Source: Marivita sp. (GTDB taxonomy: Bacteria > Pseudomonadota > Alphaproteobacteria > Rhodobacterales > Rhodobacteraceae). Taken from it: a stretch of 40,165 nucleotides of DNA. A program made the translations under genes and the position numbers. Shown one piece after another: positions 24,250 through 31,438 of this stretch. The notes beneath the pieces were generated by a model. The model saw nothing but the letters and a program-made list of their open reading frames with translations, had not been told where the DNA came from and did no database searches. Positions within the stretch are counted from its first letter, which is position 1; every line of letters begins with the position of its first letter. The stretch spans positions 1-40,165 of the forward strand of contig NZ_JAEPMO010000016.1 in the NCBI RefSeq assembly GCF_017643905.1, read 5' to 3'.

Positions 24250-25071
24250 ATGAGTGACGATCTGATCCATGACCCAAAGGGCGGGATGCCCCGGTTGCTT
24301 GAGATCATGCGCCGCCTGCGCGACCCCGAGACGGGCTGCCCTTGGGACATCGAACAGGATTTCGCGTCAATCGCCCCCTACACCATCGAGGAAGCCTACG
24401 AAGTGGCCGATGCGATCGAGCGTGAGGCTTGGGACGAGTTGAAGGGCGAATTGGGCGATCTGCTGCTCCAGTCGGTCTATCACACCCAGATGGCCGAAGA
24501 GGCCGGCATGTTCAGCTTTAACGACGTGGCCAACGCGATTTCGGACAAGATGGTGGCGCGGCATCCGCATGTCTTCGGCGACGAGAGCCGGGACAAATCG
24601 GCCGAGCAGCAGGTGCAGGACTGGGAAAAGATCAAAGCGGCGGAACGCGCGGGCAAGAAGGAGACCGGCGTGCTCGACGGTGTCGCCAAGGGTCTACCTG
24701 CCCTGACGCGGGCGTTGAAGCTGCAGAACCGCGCGGCGCGGGTCGGGTTCGACTGGCCGTCCACGGACGAGGTCCTGGACAAGATCGTCGAGGAGGCGCA
24801 GGAATTGCGCGAGGTGCAGAACGCGGATGAACGGTTCGAGGAATTCGGCGATCTGCTTTTCGTGATGGTCAATCTGGGCCGCCACATGGGACTGGACCCC
24901 GAAGCCGCCCTGCGGGCAACCAATGCCAAGTTCACCCGCCGGTTCGAAAGTATTGAGGCGGCGCTGGCCGCAGACGGGCGGACGCCAAAGGACAGCGATC
25001 TGGCCGAGATGGACGCGCTGTGGGATGCGGCAAAGGCGGATGAGAAGGTGAAAAAGAAAAACGCGCCCTGA
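24250..25071 (+). CDS. mazG: MazG nucleoside triphosphate pyrophosphohydrolase
   Basis: A 273-residue enzyme that hydrolyses NTPs and dNTPs to monophosphates and pyrophosphate. Seen: the start MPRLLEIMRRLRDPETGCPWD, the magnesium motif EEAYEVADAIE with E47, E48 and E51, GELGDLLLQSVYHTQMAEE with E67 and D70, KMVARHPHVFG, and a second, C-terminal MazG half VEEAQELREV ... FGDLLFVMVNLGRH. This two-domain form is the housekeeping one, not the toxin-linked short form; no mazEF is nearby. GGGGG upstream is a fair ribosome site. The stop lies inside the downstream terminator hairpin. Confidence 0.95.
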   Translation: MSDDLIHDPKGGMPRLLEIMRRLRDPETGCPWDIEQDFASIAPYTIEEAYEVADAIEREAWDELKGELGDLLLQSVYHTQMAEEAGMFSFNDVANAISDKMVARHPHVFGDESRDKSAEQQVQDWEKIKAAERAGKKETGVLDGVAKGLPALTRALKLQNRAARVGFDWPSTDEVLDKIVEEAQELREVQNADERFEEFGDLLFVMVNLGRHMGLDPEAALRATNAKFTRRFESIEAALAADGRTPKDSDLAEMDALWDAAKADEKVKKKNAP

Positions 25072-25087
25072 TCGCAGAGCGCGTTTT
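25058..25087. terminator. Terminator overlapping the mazG 3' end
   Basis: AAAACGCGC and GCGCGTTTT form a stem with a 12-base loop, and the mazG TGA (25069-25071) is in the loop. It lies between the convergent mazG and acpP genes and can act in both directions. Confidence 0.7.
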
Positions 25088-25112
25088 CCAAAAAATCCGA
25101 AAGTTCAGACGC

Positions 25113-25346
25113 TTACTGCGCTTCGTTGATGAACTTCACCGCGTCGCCGAAGGTCTGGATGGTCTCGGCTGCGTCGTCCGGGATCTCGATGCCGAACTCT
25201 TCTTCGAAAGCCATCACCAGCTCGACGGTGTCGAGGCTGTCAGCGCCGAGATCGTCGATGAACGACGCGTTCTCAACGACTTTGTCCTCTTCGACACCAA
25301 GGTGCTCGACAACAATTTTCTTAACGCGATCTGCGACGTCGCTCAT
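25113..25346 (-). CDS. acpP: Acyl carrier protein
   Basis: A 77-residue acidic four-helix protein that carries growing acyl chains on a phosphopantetheine arm. Seen: start [19 protein letters not shown], the attachment site [19 protein letters not shown] with S37, and [19 protein letters not shown]. Everything is canonical. It follows fabG after a 269-base gap in which I predict a separate promoter, so it can be made in excess over FabD and FabG. Instead of fabF, the next gene is the convergent mazG. Confidence 0.97.
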   Translation of the reverse strand: MSDVADRVKKIVVEHLGVEEDKVVENASFIDDLGADSLDTVELVMAFEEEFGIEIPDDAAETIQTFGDAVKFINEAQ

Positions 25347-25500
25347 GTTTTCTTCCTCACAGTTTCGTCGGCGCGGTGGCCGGGTTAGCCCGCGCCCGGG
25401 CGGAATTGATCATGCCCTTGCGGGCGGTGGTTTGTGTCCCGGTCGAGCGCCGAAGACAAACTTCCCCCGAAAGTCACGGGGTTGGTCCAAAACCTGCGCC

Positions 25501-25528
25501 GCTATAGCACATGGAATCGCGATGGCAA
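25501..25528 (-). promoter_or_regulatory. Predicted acpP promoter
   Basis: On the minus strand TTGCCA (25528-25523) and TATAGC (25506-25501) are 16 bases apart, giving a leader of about 150 bases. The remaining 269-base gap between fabG and acpP holds nothing else I can name. Confidence 0.5.
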
Positions 25529-25615
25529 ACGCTTTCAATGCAATCGCCCACGCGAAGAAATCCATGCATTTTCAGGGATTTCTGCACTTGCACAATGCAT
25601 GTTTCCCCTGTGAAA

Positions 25616-26353
25616 TCAGAGCATTGCCATGCCACCATTCACGTGCAGAGTGGTTCCCGTGACATATCCCGCCTCGGGGCTGGCGAGATAAAGAACGGCT
25701 GCGGCGATCTCTTCCGGGGTACCCATACGGCCCGAGGGAATCTGTGTCAGGATGGCGGATTTCTGGTCATCGGTCAGTTTGTCGGTCATCGCGGTGGCAA
25801 TAAAGCCGGGCGCGACGACGTTCACAGTGATGCCGCGCGAGGCGACTTCATAGGCCAGCGACTTCGACATCCCCACCATACCTGCCTTGGCCGCAGCATA
25901 GTTGCCCTGCCCCGGATTGCCGGTGGCCCCCACGACAGACGAGATGTTCACGATGCGGCCCCAACGCGCCTTCATCATGCCGCGCAGCACGCCTTTGCAG
26001 AGCTTGAAAGTGGCTGTCAGGTTCACGTCAATGACCGACTGCCATTCGTCATCCGACATGCGCATGAACAGGTTGTCACGGGTGATGCCTGCGTTGTTGA
26101 CGAGAATGTCGACGCTGCCCATCGCATCTGCTGCCTGTTTCGGCAGGGCTGCGACCGCTTCGGGATCGCTCAGATTGCAGGGCAGCACATGCGTGCGGTC
26201 GCCAAGATCAGCCGCCAGCGCCTCGAGCGGTTCAGTGCGGGTGCCGGACAAACCGACGGTGGCCCCTGCTGCGTGCAGCGCGCGGGCGATTTCGCCACCG
26301 ATGCCGCCCGACGCGCCAGTGATCAGCGCGGTTTTGCCTGTCAGATCGAACAT
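25616..26353 (-). CDS. fabG: 3-oxoacyl-ACP reductase
   Basis: A 245-residue NADPH-dependent SDR that makes the first reduction in each round of fatty acid elongation. Seen: TGASGGIGGEIARAL, LVNNAGITRDNLFMRM, the catalytic ISSVVGATGNPGQGNYAAAKAG triad residues (cited in parts: NISSVVG and NYAAAKAG), APGFIATAMTDKL and the end YVTGTTLHVNGGMAML, which is the FabG hallmark. It lies between fabD and acpP. The 87-base gap upstream holds a perfect nine-pair hairpin at 26393-26413. Length is normal. Confidence 0.96.
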   Translation of the reverse strand: MFDLTGKTALITGASGGIGGEIARALHAAGATVGLSGTRTEPLEALAADLGDRTHVLPCNLSDPEAVAALPKQAADAMGSVDILVNNAGITRDNLFMRMSDDEWQSVIDVNLTATFKLCKGVLRGMMKARWGRIVNISSVVGATGNPGQGNYAAAKAGMVGMSKSLAYEVASRGITVNVVAPGFIATAMTDKLTDDQKSAILTQIPSGRMGTPEEIAAAVLYLASPEAGYVTGTTLHVNGGMAML

Positions 26354-26392
26354 GTCATGGTCCCTTTCATCTCATATTAACCTCGCGCGCGA

Positions 26393-26413
26393 CGAATCTT
26401 CTGCGAAGATTCG
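26393..26413. repeat. Short symmetric hairpin between fabD and fabG
   Basis: CGAATCTTC and GAAGATTCG pair perfectly around TGC. It resembles the hairpins at 7668-7688 and 40018-40041 in size and in its TTC/GAA inner arms. Within the fab operon it may set relative expression of fabD and fabG. Confidence 0.5.
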
Positions 26414-26440
26414 GGACGCAGGCACAAAAAATCTGGCGGA

Positions 26441-27376
26441 TCAGCCCGCTTGTGTTGCAGCCTGAACGTCAGCCGTGGAGCCGACGGCGCGCGTGGCCGC
26501 GGATTTCTCGATCCGCCGCACCATCCCGATCAGCGCCTTGCCCGCTCCTATTTCCCAGAAGTCGTCGACCCCCTGCGCCACCATCCAGCTGACGGACTCG
26601 CGCCAGCGCACGGCGCCTGTGATCTGTTCGACCAGAAGCGCGCGGATGGTTTCGGGGTCGCTGACCGCTTCGGCGCGCACATTTGCCACAACCGGGACCA
26701 GCGGCGCATTGATCGTCACGCTGCCAAGAACGCCTGCCATCGCGTCGGCTGCAGGTGCCATCAGTGCACAGTGGAACGGGGCGCTGACAGGAAGCAGAAC
26801 GGCGCGTTTCGCACCCGCCTCTTTCGCGAGATCAACGGCGCGTTCGACAGCCGCCTTATGGCCCGAGACCACGACCTGCCCCGGATCGTTGTCGTTTGCA
26901 GCAGCACAGACGTCCCCTTGCGCGGCGGCTTCTGCCACTTTGCGCACATCCTCAAGACCCAGACCAAGGATCGCGGCCATTGCGCCCACACCGACGGGGA
27001 CTGCATCTTGCATCGCTGTCCCGCGGGCGCGCAACAAACGCGCTGCGTCGGCGACGGACAGCGCACCTGCGGCAGTCAGGGCCGAGTATTCCCCGAGCGA
27101 ATGACCGGCGACAAAAGACCCAGTATCTATGCCAACCCCTTCGGCCTCCAATGCACGCATCGCAGCAATCGACGTGGCCATCAGCGCAGGCTGTGCATTT
27201 GCCGTCAGGGTCAGGGTTTCGATGTCACCTTCCCAGATCAGTGCGCTGAGCTTTTCCCCAAGCGCGTCGTCCACTTCTTCAAACACGGCGCGGGCGGTCG
27301 GATAGGCATCCGCCAGGTCCTTGCCCATGCCAATGGTTTGCGCCCCCTGTCCCGGAAATAGAAAAGCTCGGCTCAC
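26441..27376 (-). CDS. fabD: Malonyl-CoA:ACP transacylase
   Basis: A 311-residue enzyme that loads malonyl groups onto acyl carrier protein. Seen: start RAFLFPGQGAQTIGMGKDLA, the nucleophile elbow GHSLGEYSALTAAG, the catalytic histidine in SAPFHCALM, and VRWRESVSWM near the end. All active-site residues are present. The start is GTG with AGGAGGGG about 5 bases upstream, an excellent ribosome site. It leads the fabD-fabG-acpP group and is divergent from the cytochrome fusion gene. Confidence 0.95.
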   Translation of the reverse strand: MSRAFLFPGQGAQTIGMGKDLADAYPTARAVFEEVDDALGEKLSALIWEGDIETLTLTANAQPALMATSIAAMRALEAEGVGIDTGSFVAGHSLGEYSALTAAGALSVADAARLLRARGTAMQDAVPVGVGAMAAILGLGLEDVRKVAEAAAQGDVCAAANDNDPGQVVVSGHKAAVERAVDLAKEAGAKRAVLLPVSAPFHCALMAPAADAMAGVLGSVTINAPLVPVVANVRAEAVSDPETIRALLVEQITGAVRWRESVSWMVAQGVDDFWEIGAGKALIGMVRRIEKSAATRAVGSTADVQAATQAG

Positions 27377-27403
27377 GGCACCCCTCCTGTCTTGTTTGAC
27401 ATG

Positions 27404-27432
27404 CCATTACAGCCCGTGCTCCAGCGACGCAA
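27404..27432 (-). promoter_or_regulatory. Predicted fabD promoter
   Basis: On the minus strand TTGCGT (27432-27427) and TAATGG (27409-27404) are 17 bases apart. The -10 is acceptable, the -35 fair. The start point would be about 20 bases from the GTG codon. Confidence 0.5.
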
Positions 27433-27525
27433 CGCTGCTGCACTCCTTCTGTGCATTGGTGAAGATTGCGCCGCGATCATTTTGACGTAGCTCTCACAGC
27501 ATCGTTTCCCTCCGGAGTGGCCCAA

Positions 27526-28743
27526 ATGTCTGTCTCAAATTCCACCGCTCAATACGGTGCTGTCGCCAAAACGTTTCACTGGCTGACCGCGTTGGGTATC
27601 GCCGCGGTGATCCCGCTGGGGATCATCGCCAATGACATGCCCTATGACACGGCAGAGCAATTGGCCGACAAGGCGTGGCTGTTCTCGCTGCACAAGACGG
27701 TGGGGGTGACGCTGTTTTTCATCGCCCTCGCCCGTATTCTCTGGGCGATAAGCCAACCGAAACCCGCGCCGCTCCACCCCGACCGCAGGGTCGAAACGCT
27801 GCTGGCCGATATCGTGCATTGGCTGCTTTACGGTTCATTGGTGATGGTGCCATTGTCCGGCTGGGTGCATCACGCTGCAACAGAGGGGTTTGCGCCGATC
27901 TGGTGGCCTTTCGGGCAAAATCTGCCGCTGGTGCCAGAGAGCGTGCCTCTGTCGGAAACTGCGGCGGGTCTGCATATCGTGTTCGAACGGGTGCTGATCC
28001 TGTCACTGGTCCTGCACATCGCGGGCGCCATCAAACATGCGCTGATCGACAAGGACGACACCTTGGCGCGCATGCTGCCGGGCCGTCGTGTGACGTCGGC
28101 ACCGAAATCGCAGACCCATCGCAAGCTTCTTCCCCCTGTCCTTGCCGGGATCGTCTGGGCCACTGCGATTGGGGTCGGAAGCGTACTCGGTGTCTACCAG
28201 AAAGGCGCCGCCATCGCCGCCGAGGTACCTGCGCTGCAACAGGTCGAAAGCGATTGGACGGTGACCGACGGTACGCTGGGGATCACCGTGCGCCAGATGG
28301 GTTCTGAGGTAACGGGCCGTTTCGCTGACTGGACAGCCGACATCACCTTCGACGAGACCGTCGCCTCCGGTGTTGCAGGGTCGGTAGATGTTGAAATCGC
28401 GATCACCTCGCTGACGCTCGGGTCCGTCACGCAACAGGCGATGGGGCCGGATTATTTTGCCAGCAGCGAATTCCCGACGGCGCGATTCACGGCGGACCTT
28501 ATCGCGCGCGATACGGGCTATCTGGCCGAGGGTATCCTTACCCTGCGCGGGGTAGAACAGCCGGTGTCTCTGCTCTTCGATCTGACTTTGGACGGCGAGA
28601 CCGCCCGTGTTGAAGGTTCGACCGAATTGGACCGTCGCAGTTTCGACATTGGCGCAGGGATGACGGATGACGGTCAGCTTGGTTTTGCTGTCAGTGTTTC
28701 GGTCAACCTCACCGCACTGCGCGGCGGTGCAAACGCAAATTGA
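27526..28743 (+). CDS. Cytochrome b561-YceI fusion protein
   Basis: A 405-residue two-part membrane protein. Residues 12-185 are a bacterial cytochrome b561 with four membrane helices and candidate haem ligands H18 (KTFHWLT), H56 (SLHKTVG), H150 and H164 (LVLHIAG), plus a WVHH pair at 113-116. A fifth helix (about 204-226) leads to a YceI domain (238-398) with VESDWTVTDGTLGI, SLTLGSVTQQAMG and a SFDIGAG end, placed in the periplasm. YceI folds bind isoprenoid lipids such as quinones in known structures, so electron transfer between haem and a bound quinone is a reasonable inference. GGAG lies 8 bases before this ATG; an upstream ATG at 27466 is less likely. Confidence 0.88.
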   Translation: MSVSNSTAQYGAVAKTFHWLTALGIAAVIPLGIIANDMPYDTAEQLADKAWLFSLHKTVGVTLFFIALARILWAISQPKPAPLHPDRRVETLLADIVHWLLYGSLVMVPLSGWVHHAATEGFAPIWWPFGQNLPLVPESVPLSETAAGLHIVFERVLILSLVLHIAGAIKHALIDKDDTLARMLPGRRVTSAPKSQTHRKLLPPVLAGIVWATAIGVGSVLGVYQKGAAIAAEVPALQQVESDWTVTDGTLGITVRQMGSEVTGRFADWTADITFDETVASGVAGSVDVEIAITSLTLGSVTQQAMGPDYFASSEFPTARFTADLIARDTGYLAEGILTLRGVEQPVSLLFDLTLDGETARVEGSTELDRRSFDIGAGMTDDGQLGFAVSVSVNLTALRGGANAN

Positions 28744-28770
28744 GAGCAGACGCATCTCCGGACAACAAAA

Positions 28771-28795
28771 AACCCCGGGCGGAAGGCCCGGGGTT
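28771..28795. terminator. Bidirectional terminator between the two YceI-containing genes
   Basis: AACCCCGGGC and GCCCGGGGTT form a ten-pair stem around GGAAG, with a run of A residues on the left that reads as a U run for the minus-strand gene. It serves the convergent fusion gene and the free YceI gene. Confidence 0.85.
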
Positions 28796-28818
28796 ATTGA
28801 TTCAACGCTCGGCCCGGA

Positions 28819-29403
28819 TCAGGAATCGGTTTCCATGACCTTCATCGCTTCGAGCGAAATTTGAAGCTTCACCTCGTCGCTGACGAAGGGAGCGAACATG
28901 CCCAGTTCGAAGTCGCTGCGCACCAGCGTGGCGGTCGCATCGAAGCCGGCCCACGGCTTACCTTCCATCGGGTGATCGCCTGCCTGGTTCAGCGTCGCGG
29001 CCAAGGTCACCGGCTTCGTGATGCCGTTCAGGGTCAAATCGCCCGTAATATTGGCGGTGGTCTCACCGGTCACTTCGATCGCGGTGGAGGTGAACGTCAC
29101 CATCTCGTCTTCTGCCGCGCCGAAGAAGTCAGCGGACATGAAATGCTCGAAACGGCCTTCCCAGCCTGTGAACATCGACCGCACCGGGAAGGAAACGGTC
29201 ACAGAGGAATTGGCCGGATTTTCCTGATCGAACTGGATGTCGCCTTCGAAGCCAGAGAACATGCCCCAGGTCGTGGAGTAGCCGAGGTGGTTGTAGGAAA
29301 ACAGAATTTGGCTGTGGCTGGCGTCCAGTTTATATGCTTCCGGTTCAGCCATAGCTGCGAACGGCAGCGACATCAAAGCGGCAGCGAGGAGTGTCTTTTT
29401 CAT
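28819..29403 (-). CDS. Periplasmic YceI-family protein
   Basis: A 194-residue secreted protein. Seen: a signal peptide MKKTLLAAALMSLPFAAMA, then a lipocalin-like YceI domain with YKLDASHSQILFSYNHLG, FSGFEGDIQFD, EMVTFTSTAIEVTG, GDLTLNGITKPVTL and ELGMFAPFVSDEVKLQISLEA. YceI proteins hold long isoprenoids in a hydrophobic barrel. Being tail to tail with a b561-YceI fusion suggests both act in the same periplasmic redox or lipid-handling process (inference). AGGAC... lies just upstream as ribosome site. About 100 bases separate it from the next upstream gene; no clear promoter was found there. Confidence 0.93.
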   Translation of the reverse strand: MKKTLLAAALMSLPFAAMAEPEAYKLDASHSQILFSYNHLGYSTTWGMFSGFEGDIQFDQENPANSSVTVSFPVRSMFTGWEGRFEHFMSADFFGAAEDEMVTFTSTAIEVTGETTANITGDLTLNGITKPVTLAATLNQAGDHPMEGKPWAGFDATATLVRSDFELGMFAPFVSDEVKLQISLEAMKVMETDS

Positions 29404-29504
29404 GGGTCAGTCCTGTGTATGTGTTACGATGACTGACAAATTGCTGCGATGCCGCGCAGTCTCAATTCTTTGAAATTCAACAGGGTCTGTGTCGGAATAA
29501 ACAG

Positions 29505-29708
29505 TCAGCGGCCAAACAGGCACAGGCCGGCAAGTCCCATCACGATCACGGAAAGTCCAAGCCCCATCAAACGGGCTTCTGGCAATGCGCCCTGTAGTGC
29601 GATCCAGATCCCGGGCACGGCGATCAAACAGGCGATACCGCAGACGCGGCGGATCAGCTTTCCGACCGAACCGTGGCCGTGTACATAATTTTCGTCATAG
29701 TGAACCAT
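29505..29708 (-). CDS. Small two-helix membrane protein, unknown function
   Basis: A 67-residue protein. It begins MVHYDENYVHGHGSVGKLIRR, a hydrophilic, histidine-containing head, followed by two hydrophobic stretches (about 22-42 and 47-66) around a short PEAR turn. The general look is that of DUF2892/YgaP-like transmembrane units, but the match is too weak to name. A very good ribosome site (GAGGAG, 8 bases upstream) supports the start. The mRNA leader would carry a seven-pair hairpin directly before this site and the promoter region overlaps a 27-base inverted repeat, so it appears tightly controlled. Confidence 0.65.
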   Translation of the reverse strand: MVHYDENYVHGHGSVGKLIRRVCGIACLIAVPGIWIALQGALPEARLMGLGLSVIVMGLAGLCLFGR

Positions 29709-29720
29709 TTTGCTTCTCCT

Positions 29721-29741
29721 CGACCGGCTGACACCCGGTCG
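29721..29741 (-). promoter_or_regulatory. Hairpin directly before the ribosome site of the 67-residue protein gene
   Basis: CGACCGG and CCGGTCG pair around a seven-base loop. On the minus strand the stem ends immediately at the GAGGAG ribosome site, so it may limit or expose that site. Confidence 0.5.
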
Positions 29742-29743
29742 TC

Positions 29744-29770
29744 ATACCGTTTACCATCTGGAAACAGTAT
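29744..29770. promoter_or_regulatory. 27-base inverted repeat, candidate operator
   Basis: Arms ATACnGTTT and AAACnGTAT are symmetric around a 9-base centre. This is the size and form bound by TetR-type and similar dimeric repressors. It covers a TATGAC sequence that could be the -10 of the minus-strand small membrane protein gene. No regulator gene is nearby. Confidence 0.45.
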
Positions 29771-29868
29771 GTTCAGAGAATCTGCCGAATTCAGGGTCGC
29801 TGCGCGACGGTGCCAAGGCATGTTCTGGGCGAGATTGTGACGCCTTGCCAAAAGCCGCGCAGGACCAC

Positions 29869-29896
29869 TTGATCCCACGCGCAATCCGTGTATACG
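29869..29896 (+). promoter_or_regulatory. Predicted promoter of rpsF-rpsR-rplI
   Basis: TTGATC (29869-29874) and TATACG (29891-29896) are 16 bases apart. The leader would be about 100 bases, enough for autoregulatory RNA structure, but I cannot identify the known S6:S18 motif with confidence. Confidence 0.5.
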
Positions 29897-30004
29897 GAGC
29901 GCTCCTTTCGCAAGACGATTTTTACCGCGCAGTCTCTCGTGGGCAGGAGCGAAAGGGTTCAGTCCCTGTCCTTTGAAATGCGCCAGAACAGAAACGGAGT
30001 GCAC

Positions 30005-30415
30005 ATGCCGCTTTACGAGCATGTTTTTATCTCGCGTCAGGATTTGTCCAACGCGCAGGCTGAAGGCCTCATCGAACATTTCGGTACAGTTCTTTCGGAC
30101 AACGGCGGCAAGCTGGTTGATCACGAATACTGGGGCGTCAAAACGATGGCCTACAAGATCAACAAGAACCGCAAAGGCCATTACGCCTTCCTGCGCACCG
30201 ACGCACCGTCGGAAGCCGTGCAGGAAATGGAGCGCCTGATGCGTCTGCATGACGACGTGATGCGTATCCTCACCATCAAGGTGGACGCGCATGAAGAAGG
30301 TCCGTCGGTCCAGATGCAAAAGCGTGACGACCGTGGTGATCGCGGAGACCGTGGCGACCGCGGAGATCGTGGCGACCGTGGTGATCGTGGCGAACGCCGC
30401 GAACGTCGCAACTGA
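30005..30415 (+). CDS. rpsF: 30S ribosomal protein S6 with an Asp/Arg/Gly-repeat tail
   Basis: A 136-residue ribosomal protein. Residues 1-95 are the S6 fold: MPLYEHVFISRQDLSNAQAE, the RNA/S18 contact region YWGVKTMAYKINKNRKGHY and the helix ERLMRLHDDVMRILTIKV. After residue 107 comes a low-complexity tail with six exact Gly-Asp-Arg triplets (111-128) and an ERRERRN end. E. coli S6 also carries an added tail, of glutamates, but here the repeat is mixed-charge. I start at 30005, where GGAG precedes the ATG and the S6 homology begins. It leads the S6-S18-L9 operon. Confidence 0.96.
   Translation: MPLYEHVFISRQDLSNAQAEGLIEHFGTVLSDNGGKLVDHEYWGVKTMAYKINKNRKGHYAFLRTDAPSEAVQEMERLMRLHDDVMRILTIKVDAHEEGPSVQMQKRDDRGDRGDRGDRGDRGDRGDRGERRERRN
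30335..30388 (+). repeat. Six 9-base GDR codon repeats at the end of rpsF
   Basis: Six tandem 9-base units encode Gly-Asp-Arg. Third positions differ between units (for example GGTGATCGC, GGAGACCGT), so the protein repeat is preserved while the DNA has drifted. Unit number could vary between strains. Confidence 0.85.
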
Positions 30416-30440
30416 TCGCCTGAAGAAAGGACGCTAATCC

Positions 30441-30668
30441 ATGGCTACGAAACCATTTTTCCGCCGTCGTAAGGTGTGCCCCTTCTCGGGAGATGGCGCA
30501 CCCAAGATCGACTATAAAGACACCAAGCTGCTGCAGCGCTACATCTCTGAGCGTGGCAAGATCGTGCCGTCGCGCATCACAGCCGTGTCTGCAAAGAAAC
30601 AGCGTGAGCTGGCCCGTGCAATCAAGCGCGCCCGCTTCCTCGCCCTCCTGCCCTACGCAGTGAAGTAA
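30441..30668 (+). CDS. rpsR: 30S ribosomal protein S18
   Basis: A 75-residue ribosomal protein that binds S6 on the platform of the small subunit. Seen: [60 protein letters not shown], all standard. One cysteine (C13) remains in the CPF element, as in other proteobacteria. It begins 25 bases after rpsF behind an AAGAAAGGA ribosome site and lies 12 bases before rplI. Confidence 0.97.
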   Translation: MATKPFFRRRKVCPFSGDGAPKIDYKDTKLLQRYISERGKIVPSRITAVSAKKQRELARAIKRARFLALLPYAVK

Positions 30669-30680
30669 GGAGAGACTGAC

Positions 30681-31301
30681 ATGCAAGTTATCCTTCTGGA
30701 ACGCGTGGCCAAGCTTGGCCAGATGGGCGACGTCGTTGACGTAAAGCCCGGTTTTGCGCGCAACTACCTGCTGCTGCAGGGCAAGGCGCTGACCGCCTCG
30801 AAAGAGAACATCGCGTCGTTCGAAAACCAGAAAGCGCAGCTCGAAGCACAGAACCTGGAAACCAAGAAAGAGGCCGAAGCAATGGCCGACCGTCTTGGCG
30901 GCCAGCAGTTCGTCGTGATTCGTCAGGCATCCGATGGCGGCAACCTTTATGGCTCCGTCACAACCCGCGACGCGGCTGAAGTGGCAACCGAAGAAGGCTA
31001 CACGCTCGACCGCAAGCAGGTCATCATCCGCAAGCCGATCAAGGTTCTTGGTCTGCACGAGGTTGAAGTCCACCTGCACCCCGAGGTGATGGTAACCATC
31101 AGCCTGAACGTTGCACGTTCGCCCGAAGAAGCAGAGCTTCAGGCCTCCGGCAAGTCCATTCAGGAACTGGCCGCCGAGGAAGAAGCACAGGCAGAATTCG
31201 AAATCGCCGAACTGTTCGATGATATCGGCGCTGCGGCATCCGATGACGATGATCTGGCACCTTCCGCGTCGTCCCAGGACGAAGCCAAGTCGGAAGACTG
31301 A
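30681..31301 (+). CDS. rplI: 50S ribosomal protein L9
   Basis: A 206-residue ribosomal protein. Seen: N-terminal domain [20 protein letters not shown] and [16 protein letters not shown], the long connecting helix (about 41-75), the C-terminal domain [15 protein letters not shown] and [25 protein letters not shown]. An acidic extension of about 55 residues follows ([26 protein letters not shown]), longer than the 149-residue E. coli protein but usual in this family. AAGGAGAG is the ribosome site. A strong terminator follows. Confidence 0.97.
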   Translation: MQVILLERVAKLGQMGDVVDVKPGFARNYLLLQGKALTASKENIASFENQKAQLEAQNLETKKEAEAMADRLGGQQFVVIRQASDGGNLYGSVTTRDAAEVATEEGYTLDRKQVIIRKPIKVLGLHEVEVHLHPEVMVTISLNVARSPEEAELQASGKSIQELAAEEEAQAEFEIAELFDDIGAAASDDDDLAPSASSQDEAKSED

Positions 31302-31322
31302 ACTTTACTTCGAGCAAGAATT

Positions 31323-31355
31323 AAAAAGCCCCGCCAGTCTGGCGGGGCTTTTTTG
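31323..31355 (+). terminator. Strong terminator after rplI
   Basis: GCCCCGCCA and TGGCGGGGC form a stem with a GTC loop, followed by six T residues and preceded by five A residues. This is a textbook intrinsic terminator for the ribosomal protein operon and may also work for the convergent decarboxylase gene, whose stop lies 84 bases away. Confidence 0.92.
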
Positions 31356-31438
31356 TTGGGTCATCTGAGCGCTGGCTGTCTGTCGAAAATTAAGGACGCG
31401 ACAGACCTCACCCTTGCTCATCGCCGACCACGAGGAGG

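Noticed and set aside
29930-30004. An S6:S18-binding autoregulatory RNA motif in the rpsF leader
   Set aside because: Short complementary stretches exist, but I could not identify the conserved motif, so I do not call it.
30335-30388. Tandem repeats as a possible CRISPR or minisatellite
   Set aside because: The units are 9 bases, in frame, without spacers, and encode the S6 tail.
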